Part shown: in pieces, positions 23,704 through 34,448 of the stretch
How positions within the stretch are numbered: position 1 is the first letter of the stretch
Layout of the letters: every line of letters begins with the position of its first letter
Source of the DNA: Podospora pseudoanserina
Lineage: Eukaryota > Ascomycota > Sordariomycetes > Sordariales > Podosporaceae
Reading direction: 5' to 3'
Length of the DNA: 64,000 bases
Assembly (NCBI RefSeq): GCF_035222485.1
Contig: NW_026946672.1
Location: 1,674,001-1,738,000, forward strand
Made by a program: the position numbers and the translations under genes
The notes under the pieces: generated by a model
Databases searched by the model: none
What the model saw: only the letters and a program-made list of their open reading frames with translations
What the model was told of the DNA's origin: nothing

Positions 23704-24463
23704 CTACTTCCCGATGGTCAAGAACAACCTATCCCCCACGTCTCCCATGCCTGGTTTGAGCATGCCACGTTCGGTGAGCTCGGCATCCAACCCGGCAAGC
23801 CAGATCTCTGTCCCCTCTGGCCATTCGTTCGCCGCTAGTTCGACGCCTGGCTTGGCTCCTAGGATGGATAGGACGAGAATACGCTTTGTACCCCATTCCT
23901 TTAGGGTCTGGATCGCGGCTGCGGAAGTCCCGCCGGTGGCGATGACGGGGTCGAGGACGATGGTGAGGTCGGGGGTTTTTTCGGAGGAGGAGGAGGAGAG
24001 GTGGTTGGGGAGGTTGTTGTAGTATTCTACCGGTAGGAGGGTGGAAGGTTCGCGGAAGAGGCCGAGGTGGTGGATTGGTGGGGGATGGGGTAAGAGGGAA
24101 GAGAGGGGGTCGACCATGGAGAGGCCGGAGCGGAGGATTGGGACGAGGGAGATGGTTGAGGGGGAGAGGTGGGTTGTTGGGTAGGTGAAGCCTAGGGGGG
24201 TTGTGTCCTGGTGGTCGGGTGATGGTTAGTTAGGGTATGGGGAAAGGGAAAGGGGAAAGGGGAAAGGGGAGGGGAGGGCGTACTGTTGGGCCTGGGGAGC
24301 TGGTGAGGGCGCTGGCGAGGGCTTCGGTGCCGAGGATTAGGGTTATTTCGTTGATGAGGGTTTTGGCGTCGCGGGCGGTGGTGGAGGCGGAGCGGAGTTG
24401 GGAGAGTTTGGCTTGGAGGCAGGGGTGGGTGGAAATGTGGACGTTGGGGGGGAGGGAGGACAT
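23704..24463 (-). CDS. Uracil phosphoribosyltransferase
   Basis: Exon 1 (24284-24463) and exon 2 (23704-24207) flank a 76-nt intron (24208-24283) that contains GGGGAAA repeats on the plus strand. The product is 227 residues, within the family range. It starts MSSLPPNVHISTHPCLQAKL, which resembles the VKHPLVKHKL start of bacterial Upp-type enzymes. It then has VPILRSGLSMVD, the PRPP-binding loop VLDPVIATGGTSAAA, and the C-terminal uracil-binding segment PGMGDVGDRLF. It converts uracil and PRPP to UMP in pyrimidine salvage and is the usual target of 5-fluorouracil resistance in fungi. It is divergent from the fluoride exporter. Confidence 0.93.
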
Positions 24464-25337
24464 CGTGATGATGGTGATGGTGGTGGTGGTGTGGTTGGGT
24501 TGGACAAGCAGAGTACACGACAACACAGAAGACGGACTCGAGATTATGGGATTAGAAAACAGAAGATCTTTTTGTTTGGAAGAATGAGGAGAAGATAGCT
24601 GACCGCGGATCCGGGACTGGAACGGGCAGGTGTCTGGTTTAACTACCTGGTATATCTTAGGTCTGATGCAAACGGCCGTCCGTCTTCCCACACACGCCGG
24701 GCCGGGAATTGGATACCAAGGGTTCCTTTTTCATGCTACGTAAAGCGAGAGGGTCGTGCCCGAGCTTGATTCGCTGTTTTCTGTATGCCTGGTGAGGTAT
24801 GCCAACATGGCTTACTGCCCCGTCCGCGCCTCCGAGACAAGAGATGGCAAGCTGTTGGACAACATTGAAAGGCCCAGCGAACCAGGTACTGGCCTGTGAC
24901 GACTTTGGCTCCGAGCTGCGATAGCGGTGTCTCTGTCACGGACAGTTGTCGGCTTGGAAGCTAGACCTTGAACGGGCTCTGTACCTGCCTCGTGACAGAT
25001 GATCGGTGTGAGAACCGGGCGCCGGCGGGAGTCCAGGGAAGGAATGGCGGGGCAGCTCAGGCAGCTCCCGCATCCATAGATGCCGATATGATAACAGCTG
25101 CCGATAGCACTAGCAGGGGTACTTCTTAGAAGGCGGCCGTTTCCGAATCCGGAGTTTTCCTGGCATCTGATTGCACCTTCTCATCTTGAAATTCATTGCA
25201 AAAAAAAAAAAAATTTCGACTGAACCACGTTCCGCACCAAAGGTGACACGCCATGGTTCGAAACACTTGACTCAGAGAGAGACTTGTGGTCGCGGGGAGT
25301 TAGATCCCGGTGGACCAGTACAAGGTCACGTCACACA
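24464..25337. other. Divergent intergenic region UPRT / FEX
   Basis: About 870 bp with promoters for two divergent genes. An A14 run lies at about 25200-25213. No gene or RNA recognised. Confidence 0.6.
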
Positions 25338-26792
25338 ATGACATCGCAACCAGCAGATAGGGTCGCCTACAATCATGACTTAACTCCTGCCGAAGACGCA
25401 GGCATTGAGGGCCGCTTTCAACAACGCCCTGGGCCTTCACTCTCACGACAGACGCCTCACACCAAGTCCTCTTATTCACAAGAAGCTAGGGCTGCTCGAC
25501 GCGCCTCAGCAGCATCTCGCGCCGCGTATGACGTCCCGGATACATATGAAAATTTGGGAGAGACAGCCAACATCCCACCTGTTCAGAACCCGGACGAGGA
25601 ATCAGTTCATCGATACGAGACACTCGAGCAAGAAAGAGCCAGAGAACAAAGCTATGCTCGCGACCGCCGATGCCAGGATGAGGATCCTGAAACAAGGGCA
25701 GCAGTACAAGCAGAAGAAAAAGCCGAAGCAGCAAGCTACCCTGTGTCCAAAAAAGAAACTCAAATCTACACCCTTTCCTACCTGATCTTTTTCTCCATCT
25801 TTGGGACACTGGCCAGGCTTGGGCTCCAGGCGATTACCATCTATCCCGGAACACCCATCATCTTCACCTCTGTCTGGCCCAACTTTGCTGGCAGCATGGT
25901 TATGGGTTTCCTGGCCGAAGATAGGATGCTATTCCGGCAAGAATTGGGCAGTTCCTCATCAAACGGAGCCGATACCGAACGTGGCAGTGTGTCAGTTGAC
26001 TCGGAGGGCGCGAGAAAAGCGCACCTTGCCATCAAGAAGACTATTCCGCTGTACATAGGTCTCGCCACGGGTTTCTGTGGATCCTTTACGTCTTTCTCTG
26101 CCTTTATGAGAGACGTATTTCTTGCGCTCTCAAACGATTTACCTGTGACCGATGCCCCCAGCAGGAGCGGAGGCCATACTTTTCTCGCATTTATCGCCAT
26201 CCCTCTGATCACCATTTCCATGTCTCTGGCGGGCCTCTTCTTTGGGGCACACATGGCTATTTTTCTCGAGCCATATACGCCATCGCTGCCTTTTCTCTTT
26301 ACTAGTAAAATTCTGGACCGTTTAATTGTTCTGCTCGGCTGGGGTTGCTGGCTAGGAGCGATCATAATGTCTATTTTCCCGCCGCATGACAGTTGGCGAG
26401 GCACAGCCACCTTTGCGCTGGTATTCGCGCCATTGGGTTGCCTCCTCCGGTTCTATATCTCGCTGCGGCTCAACAGTCGTGCGCCTAGTTTCCCCTTGGG
26501 GACGTTTTCTGTTAACATATTCGGGACGGCTGTACTGGGAATGTCATGGGACCTGGCTCGTCTGCCGGTAGGGGGAGTCATCGGGTGTCAGGTGCTGCAA
26601 GGAATACAGGACGGATTCTGTGGGTGCTTGACGACTGTTTCGACATGGGTTGCGGAGCTGGCAGTACTAGGGAGGAGACATGCGTATATATATGGCGCGG
26701 GAAGTGTAGGTACGGGACTGGTGATGCTGGTGGCCATAATGGGAGGTTTGAGATGGGGTGATGGTTGGAATCCGCTGGTCTGTACACATTAG
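25338..26792 (+). CDS. fex1: Fluoride export protein (CrcB/FEX family)
   Basis: A single exon of 484 residues from the first ATG in frame. Residues 1 to about 140 are hydrophilic, charged and probably disordered. Two fused CrcB-like halves follow, the eukaryotic FEX arrangement. Half one has FGTLARLG, WPNFAGSMVMG with the pore Asn, and GFCGSFTSFSAF. Half two has LGCLLRFY, SVNIFGTAVLG and GFCGCLTTVSTW. The Phe-box positions are better kept in half one (FTSFSAF) than in half two (LTTVSTW). FEX proteins export F- across the plasma membrane and give fluoride resistance. The long N-terminus is much bigger than in yeast Fex1. A small upstream exon cannot be excluded. Confidence 0.93.
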   Translation: MTSQPADRVAYNHDLTPAEDAGIEGRFQQRPGPSLSRQTPHTKSSYSQEARAARRASAASRAAYDVPDTYENLGETANIPPVQNPDEESVHRYETLEQERAREQSYARDRRCQDEDPETRAAVQAEEKAEAASYPVSKKETQIYTLSYLIFFSIFGTLARLGLQAITIYPGTPIIFTSVWPNFAGSMVMGFLAEDRMLFRQELGSSSSNGADTERGSVSVDSEGARKAHLAIKKTIPLYIGLATGFCGSFTSFSAFMRDVFLALSNDLPVTDAPSRSGGHTFLAFIAIPLITISMSLAGLFFGAHMAIFLEPYTPSLPFLFTSKILDRLIVLLGWGCWLGAIIMSIFPPHDSWRGTATFALVFAPLGCLLRFYISLRLNSRAPSFPLGTFSVNIFGTAVLGMSWDLARLPVGGVIGCQVLQGIQDGFCGCLTTVSTWVAELAVLGRRHAYIYGAGSVGTGLVMLVAIMGGLRWGDGWNPLVCTH

Positions 26793-27282
26793 AATATGTG
26801 TGGTGCTGTATCATATAGAAACAGTCTGCCAAGGTGTCTGTTTGTAGACGTAGTGGTGACAACCCCTGAATGGCCCCTGAGCAAGGATCATGGCATACGG
26901 AACCCTAACCCCAGATATCTGTTGCCCCTCCTTCACTTGTGTCTCAGCTCGTCGCCTCTCGACCCCGCAGCGCCACTGTGAGAGCAAGAGTCATCCAGAC
27001 CACGGGAGCAACCAGCTCCGAAGCTGAAGCCTCATAAGTAAGAAGAGCAAACCCGGAGTAGAGGGTCTAAGTCAGCACAATCGCAACAGCGCCTTTCGTC
27101 CTACAACACCGTCCGAAGTTTTCCCGGTTCTGGACATAGGGACCGTGACTCACCCCACTCTCTTCACGCCAGAGACTGAGAGAGACCTGCAGGTCCCAGA
27201 CGGCAGCCCAAAATCAACCCCTCTATCAACTCAAGTCGATTCACACGACCCCTCGATAATACTCCGAGACCACACAGACAAA
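26793..27282. other. Intergenic region FEX to MetRS, with telomere-type box
   Basis: The 3' UTR of FEX and the promoter of MetRS. AACCCTAACCCC lies at 26901-26912, about 370 bp before the MetRS ATG. No gene seen. Confidence 0.6.
26901..26912 (-). promoter_or_regulatory. Telomere-repeat box upstream of MetRS
   Basis: AACCCTAACCCC (GGGGTTAGGGTT on the minus strand). Same motif class as the boxes ahead of LIG4, PIF1 and the MBL gene. Confidence 0.4.
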
Positions 27283-29729
27283 ATGGCTGCCCCACGAAAA
27301 CCAACGCTCCCCGTTCCCGGCAAGGAAAACATTCTCATCACGAGTGCCCTGCCCTATGTGAACAACGTTCCGCATCTCGGCAACATCATTGGCAGTGTTT
27401 TGGTAATGAATTTTCTCTCCCATCGAGTGTTTCCAAACCTGGCTCTCACGGCCGTTCTCGCCCTGCGAGTCAGGCTCATATATTGTTGATGAAGACTTTC
27501 GACCCCCAGCCACTAACACCATCACCCATCTAGTCGGCCGACGTCTTTGCTCGCTTCTGCAGGGCTAGAGGTCTGCCAACCATCTACATTTGCGGTTCCG
27601 ACGAGTACGGCACCGCAACAGAGACAAAGGCGCTTTCGGAGGGTGTGGATCCCGCGACTCTTTGCGCCAAGTATCACGCGATTCACAAGGAGATCTACGA
27701 CTGGTTCCGGATCGACTTTGACACTTTTGGTCGCACGCCCACAGATGAGCACACTGAAATCGTGCAGTCTGTCTTCAAGCACCTGTGGAACAATGGCTAC
27801 ATTGAGCAGCGCGAGACCACTCAGGCATACTGCCCCGAGCACGAGTCCTTCCTGGCTGATCGTTATGTAGAGGGAGAGTGCTCTCTGTGCCATGACAAGG
27901 GTGCTCGTGGTGACCAGTGCGATGCCTGCGGTAACTTGCTCGATCCTATGGAGCCCGATCTTGATGCTTCTGGCAACCAGGAGACCAAGGCTACCGGGTG
28001 GCTTATCAACCCCAAGTGCAAGCTTGACGGCACGACTCCTATCAAGCGTCAGACCAAGCATCTTTACCTTCGGTTAGATGCCCTTCAGGGAGAGATTGAG
28101 ACGTGGATTGCTTCGGCCAAGAAGGACTGGAGTGCCAACTGTACCTCGATTACCTATTCATGGCTCGACCAAGGTCTCAAGCCTCGCGGCATCACTCGTG
28201 ATCTCAAGTGGGGTGTACCAAGTATGTCGAAAGCTAAGATATCATGAAAACAAGATGCTAACAGTTTCTTCTAGTTCCCACTGGTCTCGACGGTCTTTCT
28301 GAGGAGGACTTTGCCAAGAAGGTGTTTTATGTGTGGTTTGACGCCTGCAGTATGTTCTTCTGTTGAAAACAACATGTTTGAAGTACTGACCCGACTAGTC
28401 GGTTATCCATCAATTACCAAGACATTTACCGATGCTGGGAACCCGAGCGGCACCAACTGGGAGAAGTGGTGGAAGAACCCTGAGGAGGTGTCTCTCTACC
28501 AATTCATGGGCAAGGACAACGTGCCGTGAGTTCTGTTGCTTTGCAAAACTGTAAGCACCTGTGAGCTAACATTTGAACTCTAGCTTCCACACCATCATCT
28601 GGCCTGCGTCGCAGATCGGCTCCAAGGAAAACTGGACCAAGGTCAAGACCTTGTCCACCACCGAATACTTGAACTATGAGGGTGGCAAGTTCAGCAAGTC
28701 CAAGGGTGTTGGTGTCTTTGGTAACAATGCTCGGGATACTGGTATTGATCCTGATATCTGGAGATTCTACCTTCTCTCTAGACGCCCGGAGACCAGTGAT
28801 TCAGAGTTCAAGTGGGAGTAAGTTCTATGAAATCCCAAGTTTTGATTGTTTGGCCTGAAGCTGACGTTTTCAAAGGGAATTTGTTGACGTCAACAACAAC
28901 GACCTTCTCAAGAACCTCGGCAACCTTTGCCAGCGTGTCATCAAGTTCACTCAGGCCAAGATGGGCAGCGTGGTTCCCGACTTTGACCTTTCCAAGTTCC
29001 CTGCTCTCCAGCAGCACAAGGATGAAGTTGACAAGCTTCTCCATGAGTACAACACTACTCTCAGGGGCCTCAAGCTTAGACACGGTCTCTCGGTCATCAT
29101 GGCGTATGTTCTCCTCTGTAGAACATGATGTGTGGATTTCATTCTAACATTCGGTGACTAGTATCTCTGGTCTTGGTAACAAGCTTCTTCAAGACAACAA
29201 GCTCGGCAACCAGCTCATTGCTGAGGAGCCTGAGCGCTGCAATGCAGTCATCGGTATCGCTCTGAACCACATTCACCTCCTTGCCAACGTATTGGCTCCT
29301 TATATGCCCGGCAAATCCCAGGCTATCCTCAAGCAGCTTGGTTTCGACGGCGAGGGCCAGACCGCCAGCATCCCCGATGTCTGGGAGGCTGATGCTATCA
29401 AGCCCGGCCACAAGCTTGGCGAGCCCGAGCTGTTGTTTGCTACCATCCCAGCGGCCAAGATTGAGGAGTGGCGCGATGCTTTCGGTGGTGAGGAGCTTCG
29501 GAAGATCAAGGAGGCCGAGGCTAAGAAGGCTGCCGAGAAGAAGCTCGCGAGGGAGAAGGAGAAGGAGAAGAAGAAACTCAAGAAGGAGAAGGAGAGAGCC
29601 GAGAAGGAGGCTGCTGCTGCCGCTTCTGGTCAGGCTGCTGCTCCCATTGCTGCTGGGGAAACCACAACGCTGCCACTTCGTCCTGCGCCTGCAAAGGCCA
29701 CAGTGGAGGAGCCTGCACCAAAGAACTGA
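27283..29729 (+). CDS. mes1: Methionyl-tRNA synthetase, cytosolic
   Basis: Seven exons: 27283-27402, 27534-28221, 28275-28349, 28399-28525, 28584-28817, 28876-29103 and 29162-29729. Introns are 49-131 nt with GT..AG borders, and the product is 679 residues. The class I HIGH-type signature is HLGN (residues 31-34), preceded by [12 protein letters not shown]. The connective-peptide zinc knuckle is seen in [18 protein letters not shown]. The KMSKS-type loop is KFSKS in [13 protein letters not shown]. The anticodon-binding helical domain follows. The C-terminus ends in a Lys/Glu/Ala-rich helical extension (about the last 90 residues), probably tRNA-binding. No N-terminal GST-like domain is present, unlike yeast Mes1. 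It charges tRNA-Met in the cytosol. The start is the first ATG in frame, in an excellent AAAATGGCT context. Confidence 0.96.
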
Positions 29730-29867
29730 GTGACTGACAATGGGTATGGATAATGACCGGGACGATAAAAAGGCGTGTTAGATAGATTTCTTGGTAGCGA
29801 TCCAGCCGGTTATGATGTACGGTTTTCTGTACCAACCTTGACATGTCCAATGTGACGATGTACGACT

Positions 29868-29881
29868 CTAACCCTAACCCA
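29868..29881 (-). promoter_or_regulatory. Telomere-repeat box upstream of the MBL-fold gene
   Basis: CTAACCCTAACCCA lies between MetRS and the MBL-fold gene, about 110 bp before the latter's ATG. The regulatory role is inferred from recurrence. Confidence 0.4.
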
Positions 29882-29991
29882 AACTCTTTATCTGAGTGAA
29901 TTCACTTGACAGAAACATACATCATCACCTTCCATGGCCACCAAAATTACACCAAAATATCATCAGATCCCACCAACAAACAAACAAGAAA

Positions 29992-31011
29992 ATGCCACCA
30001 CCATCAGAAAAAGACAACACACCGGTCTCGAAGCCAAACCCACCACCAGACTACTTCCCCACCCCGCTGCCTCAATCCATCCGTTCCGACATCCTCACCT
30101 GGCGCTTCCCCAGGCCGTTCCACCAGCTCACCTTGACCGGCCGCTCCCGCGCAGCATGGCACACCTCGTTTGTGATTCCCGAACTGAATCTTCTTCTTGA
30201 TGCTGGGCTGGTGGTGGGGGCTCACCGACCTAAGCATGTCTTTCTCACTCATGGACATTCCGACCACTGCCTGCTCACCCCTGCCTTCTTGAGGGCCGAC
30301 CCCCCTCACACCCCGCCGTTGCTGTACTGCCCGGAGGAGATGGCCAGGCCGCTGGAGCAGTTCTTGCAGGGGAGCCAGCTGCTGAACAAGGGGTTTACTG
30401 GGTTTGGGGAGGGCGAGGGGGAGTGCAGGTTGGGGAGGTTGGGGAGGTACACCATCACGACGATGAAGCCGGGGGAGGAAACGGAGTTGAGGTATGTGAA
30501 GGGGCAGAGGTGGAAGGCCACGGCTGTGAGGTGTGACCATAGTGTGGCCAGTATTGGTTACGTCTTTTCCACCACGACGAGCAAGCTGAAACCTGAGTAC
30601 CAGGGCTTGAAGGGGGAGGAGATCAAGAGGTTGAAGACGGAAGGGGTGGAGATCACGGGGGAGGTAGAGCAGCCTGTTTTTGCTTTCATGGGGGACACCA
30701 CTGCTGCGGTGTATGAGGAGGGGGGGGAGATGGATGGGTTTTTGAAACGGGGGGTCAGGGTTGTGATTACGGAGTGCAGTTTTTTGAGGGAGAGCCGGGA
30801 GCATAGGGAGCAGGCGGATAAGACGAAGCACACCATGTGGAGTGATTTGGAAAGGGTGGTGAGGAGGTGGCCTGGGGTGGTTTGGGTGGTGATGCATTTT
30901 AGTTTGAGGTATGAGGAGGGGGATGTGGTGAAGTTTTTTAGGGAGATGGAGGAGAGGCCGGGGAACTTGGTGGTTTGGGCTGACGGGGGGTTGGGATGGG
31001 GAGGGAGGTAG
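29992..31011 (+). CDS. Metallo-beta-lactamase-fold hydrolase, RNase Z-like
   Basis: A single exon of 339 residues. The metal-binding HxHxDH signature is HGHSDH at residues 87-92, preceded by RPKHVFLT. A GDTTAAVYEE segment supplies a later metal-binding Asp, and VVWVVMHFSLRY a late His. The fold matches the broad Lactamase_B/RNase Z-like superfamily. The LFDCGEGT motif of true tRNase Z is not evident, so tRNA 3' processing is not proven. No signal peptide is seen. Codon choice changes from C-ending in the first third to G-ending afterwards. The gene is convergent with the adenosine-deaminase-like gene, only 71 bp between stops. A plausible upstream ATG in the same frame is absent. Confidence 0.8.
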   Translation: MPPPSEKDNTPVSKPNPPPDYFPTPLPQSIRSDILTWRFPRPFHQLTLTGRSRAAWHTSFVIPELNLLLDAGLVVGAHRPKHVFLTHGHSDHCLLTPAFLRADPPHTPPLLYCPEEMARPLEQFLQGSQLLNKGFTGFGEGEGECRLGRLGRYTITTMKPGEETELRYVKGQRWKATAVRCDHSVASIGYVFSTTTSKLKPEYQGLKGEEIKRLKTEGVEITGEVEQPVFAFMGDTTAAVYEEGGEMDGFLKRGVRVVITECSFLRESREHREQADKTKHTMWSDLERVVRRWPGVVWVVMHFSLRYEEGDVVKFFREMEERPGNLVVWADGGLGWGGR

Positions 31012-31082
31012 AAGGGTGCACATAGACATAGATTGGGGGGCTGCTAGGTTTGGAATGGAGTAGTTGATGGGTGCAGTGTCAC

Positions 31083-32280
31083 CTACTCGGTCCACATTAT
31101 CTTTCGAAGCCTCTCCTTTTCTTCCTCGCCGCCAAAGATGACGTCGATGCCTTTTCGGGCGAGGTTGCATATCTCCCGACGGCCCAGGCCAAAGTGTTTG
31201 GCCACCAGGGCGTATTCGTTGGACAGTGGGCTGCCAAAGACGCCCACGTCGTCGGTCTATCCATGTTGTCTGTCAGCGGTTCAATCTCCAGCTCTTTTTG
31301 TTCCAAGACTTACACTTAAAACAACAACCACCTCCTCCACCTTCCACCACTCCCCAAAGTGACTATTCTCCCCGTCAGCATCTCGTCTCCTCTCTCTTTC
31401 TCTCTCAAAGAAAACTCACTGCCCCTCAAACCCCCCACGAACCATACCAGCATGAACATTACAACTCAGACACAACTCCAACCCCACACCCCTCCTCTCC
31501 CTCACTTTCTGCTTAACCCCCTCGCCCAAATGAATCACATGCCCCAACCTCTCCGGCCCCCAGCTCAGCAGCAAGTCCAACTCCTCCTCCGTCCCAGAAA
31601 CCTCGGCCTCGGCAAAATGAAGCGTGACCTTCAACCCTTCCCTTTCCGCCTGTCGGAATACGGGCGTGAAAGATCTGAGGTTGTCAACCACAGCAGGATC
31701 CCCACACAGATCGATCCCCACCACGCCCCTCCCCTTGAACTGCCTGCAGAGCTCTAGCACCTCCTCCGCTTGGGCAAGGGTGTTCCTCCGGTCGACTGAG
31801 AGGATCAGCTTTGTCCGGAGGGTGCACCCTTCCCCGGCCTCGAATTCGGCGATGCAGCCGAGGATGGTCTGGACGTAGAGGTGCTTGGTGATGTTGGCGG
31901 AAGGGATGGCGCGGGGTGTGGTGCGGAGTTCGAGGTAGACGACGCCGTCGGACTGGAAGTCGCGGAGGACGGAGAGGGTGGAGTGGCGGAGGGAGGGGAG
32001 GTCGGAGATGAGGGTGTAGATGTAGGAGGTGAAGAGGGGGAAGAAGGTTTGGAGGTCGTAGTCGTGTTTGCCTTGGGGCATTTCGACCAGGGGGTCGGGG
32101 AGGGAGGAGGAGGAGGAGGAGGAGGAGGATGGCTTTTGGGACCAGATTTCGTGGAGGGTTTGGCGGGAGATGGAGCCGGAGAGGTGGGCGTGGAGCTGGG
32201 GGTCGTTTGTTAGTGGATGGTTGGGAATGATGGGGTTGATGGGGGGCTACCTCTATTTTGGGGAGGGAGATGAAGTCCAT
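31083..32280 (-). CDS. Adenosine-deaminase-family enzyme (ADAL/N6-methyl-AMP-deaminase-like)
   Basis: Four exons on the minus strand: 32251-32280, 31420-32195, 31314-31362 and 31083-31256. The introns are 55, 57 and 57 nt. The product is 342 residues. Exon 1 codes only MDFISLPKIE, and the splice completes the zinc-binding LPKIELHAHLSG motif (His12 and His14). Other family motifs are GIDLCGDP, LHFAEAE with the catalytic Glu, RLGHVIHLG, and STDDVGVF with the zinc-ligand and catalytic Asp pair, reached through the last splice. A nine-serine tract follows the N-terminal helix. Length and motifs fit the ADAL branch (about 340-360 residues), which deaminates N6-methyl-AMP, rather than classical adenosine deaminase. 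The substrate is inferred. Confidence 0.9.
32101..32130 (+). repeat. GGA trinucleotide repeat (poly-Ser coding on minus strand)
   Basis: About nine GGA/AGG triplets on the plus strand encode the serine tract near the N-terminus of the adenosine-deaminase-like protein. Confidence 0.85.
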
Positions 32281-34448
32281 CTTGTGAGAGTTTGGCGGGG
32301 AGGGGTTGTTGTGGAAGTCACTGAGGCTGCTCAAAGTTGGATATGGGGCAGGCTGTGCTGTCGAAGAGGGTGAGGTGCTTTTGAACGTCAGGCATTGATT
32401 GGGTTGGTTGATGATTCTGTTGAGCAGTGCCACTATATTATGCGTGCACTATTACCTAGGTTGCTGTCCACGGCGTGGTAGGTGAAGTTATCACGAGTTC
32501 AACATCGAGGTCGTTGCCAAGCCAGGTACACAATGATCAGCAGCAGCGCCTCCGCTCTCAGCGGCCCCGTACGGATCCCGGGTGGTGCCGAGCGGGTGGT
32601 GATACCGTGACAGGTGCCACATTTGGAGGAATGCCGATCTATCTAGAACATTATGCAGCTTTATGTGCCAACTGGCAGCCGGCACTTTCTTGACATTTTA
32701 CAAAAGTTCCCTTGTACACTGCAGCATGTCGAAAGAGTTCAAAAGGACCGAGGGAAGAAATCGAAGAGCACCCGGTAATGACTCGCCAAGAGATGCCAAC
32801 AAGACCTGACAGCGCCGGTAGGCCGAGTGAGGTGAGGCATCATGGGCATATCGAGAAGTGGCAGTGGCAGAAAAGTTATTTGACCGAGAAAGGCAGGCTG
32901 GGAGAAGCCCGGATGTTGCAATCCCCATTCCCCACGGCCAATGTTAAACCGCGTGCGCCACGACTTTGCATTGGGGATGGCCAGGGTAGATTATCAAGCA
33001 ACCAGAAAAAGCCCCTTTTCCATCGTCCATGCGCGGGTTGGGTGACTCGGGCGCTCGGAGGAGAGGGACAGTTATCCTGTCGATTGACTTGATTGGCGTG
33101 GAGTTGGGGGCACAGCATTATCTGGGTGGGTTAGGAACAAAACTCACTGTGTTCCAGATGATCGTATCTCTATCTGTAGAAAATTGAAATTCAAGATAGA
33201 GAGAAAAGAGGACCTTACAAGCAGATTGGAAATGGCCCGTGCACAGCTAATGTCCGGGCTGCAGGAGAAAGCCCAAGTCGGTGCATGGGCCCCACCAGGA
33301 CAGAGCTCCCCTTCTCCTTGTCGCTCGTTCGATCCCGCAGCTTAGGTTCCTCCACCCAGTCCACCTTTAATTCAAAGCCTGCAGTTCGCGCCGGGTGATC
33401 GAGAGAGAGAGAGAGAGAGCTACCGACCGGCACTGGCATTGCTACGAATACAGAGATATTGTTCTTTGTAAATACCGTCCCGGCCGGATGCCTGGTATTG
33501 TTACTGCTGCTGCTGCTGCTACTGCTCTGCCGTGCATGTCGCTTCCAAAAGCTCCCGCAGATTACATTGCAAGATACTACTGGCTGCTGCTGCTGCTGCA
33601 CTGGGCGGACACTGGACCCGAATGCACCTCGCTTGGCTCCGTGATCAAAAGACTCCAAAATACCTACGGAGTAGTATACCAAAATCTACCTGCAATACCT
33701 AGACTCCTGGCCAATGATAGAAGCAGTGTCTGATTACAACTGATATCCATTTCTATCATCAGTCTTCAACAACGTCTGTGGCCAGTGCGGTCTGCAGTGC
33801 AGTCAGTTCCAGCACCACGGCGCTGTGCAAGGGTGTCGATTCACCCACCACTGCCCCCCTTCCCAATCCAGACACGACTAGGTTGCGCTGGGTAATAATC
33901 GCAAAACTGGCCGGTCACCCTCCCGTCCGCCAGCCAGCCGAGAGCTGCCCTTCTTTTTTTTCTTCCTCTCCCTCCTTTTCCTGCCCCCGACCTCCATTGT
34001 TGACCAAACTTGACAATTTCCTATTCTCTGGAAGGGAATCTCGCGAATTGCAACCCCAGTGTTGCGATCGGTAGTCTTGTCTTGTCTTCCCTTGTCTTGT
34101 CTTGTCTGCTCTGCTCTGCTCTGCTCTGCTTGGGCCTCCCTTCTTGCTCGCCTCTCCCCCCCATCTCTCTCCACTTGCTTTCCGATAGTCATTTCATTCA
34201 GCACCGTCGGGTCCTTGCCTAGCTGTTTTACTGGCCCGGCACACCCACCCCTGGAGCTCGCATTCTTCCCCAAGAGAACTCCTGCATCCATTCAACCACA
34301 CCCTAACCTCCAAACTAGCACCTGCTGTCTCAATCCTGCCGACATCGACAATCGTCGTCGACTGCCACCACCCGCGCGCGCCCATTCGTCAATCGGCCCC
34401 CCGCCCCATTGCAGAGACGATTGACCACCACCGCAAAGCACCGCAGAG
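32281..34448. other. Divergent intergenic region ADAL-like / G-beta
   Basis: 2.2 kb. The right end is a CT-rich leader of the G-beta gene with pentanucleotide repeats. It contains a short GA run (33401-33419) and CTG clusters (about 33500-33600). No gene or RNA recognised. Confidence 0.6.
34075..34131 (+). repeat. TCTTG/CTCTG pentanucleotide repeats in G-beta leader
   Basis: Imperfect tandem TCTTG units pass into CTGCT/CTCTG units. This CT-rich tract lies about 320-370 bp before the start codon and probably marks the core promoter or transcription start region. Confidence 0.75.

Noticed and set aside
24315-24345. TTAGGG word inside uracil phosphoribosyltransferase
   Set aside because: It lies in a conserved coding exon and is a single copy, so it was not counted as a promoter box.
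32555-32600. GGATCCGTACGG-type sequence checked as a dispersed 5S rRNA gene
   Set aside because: The rest of the 5S consensus is absent on either strand.
33320-33345. GTTCGATCCCG word resembling a tRNA T arm
   Set aside because: No acceptor stem or D-arm sequence upstream.
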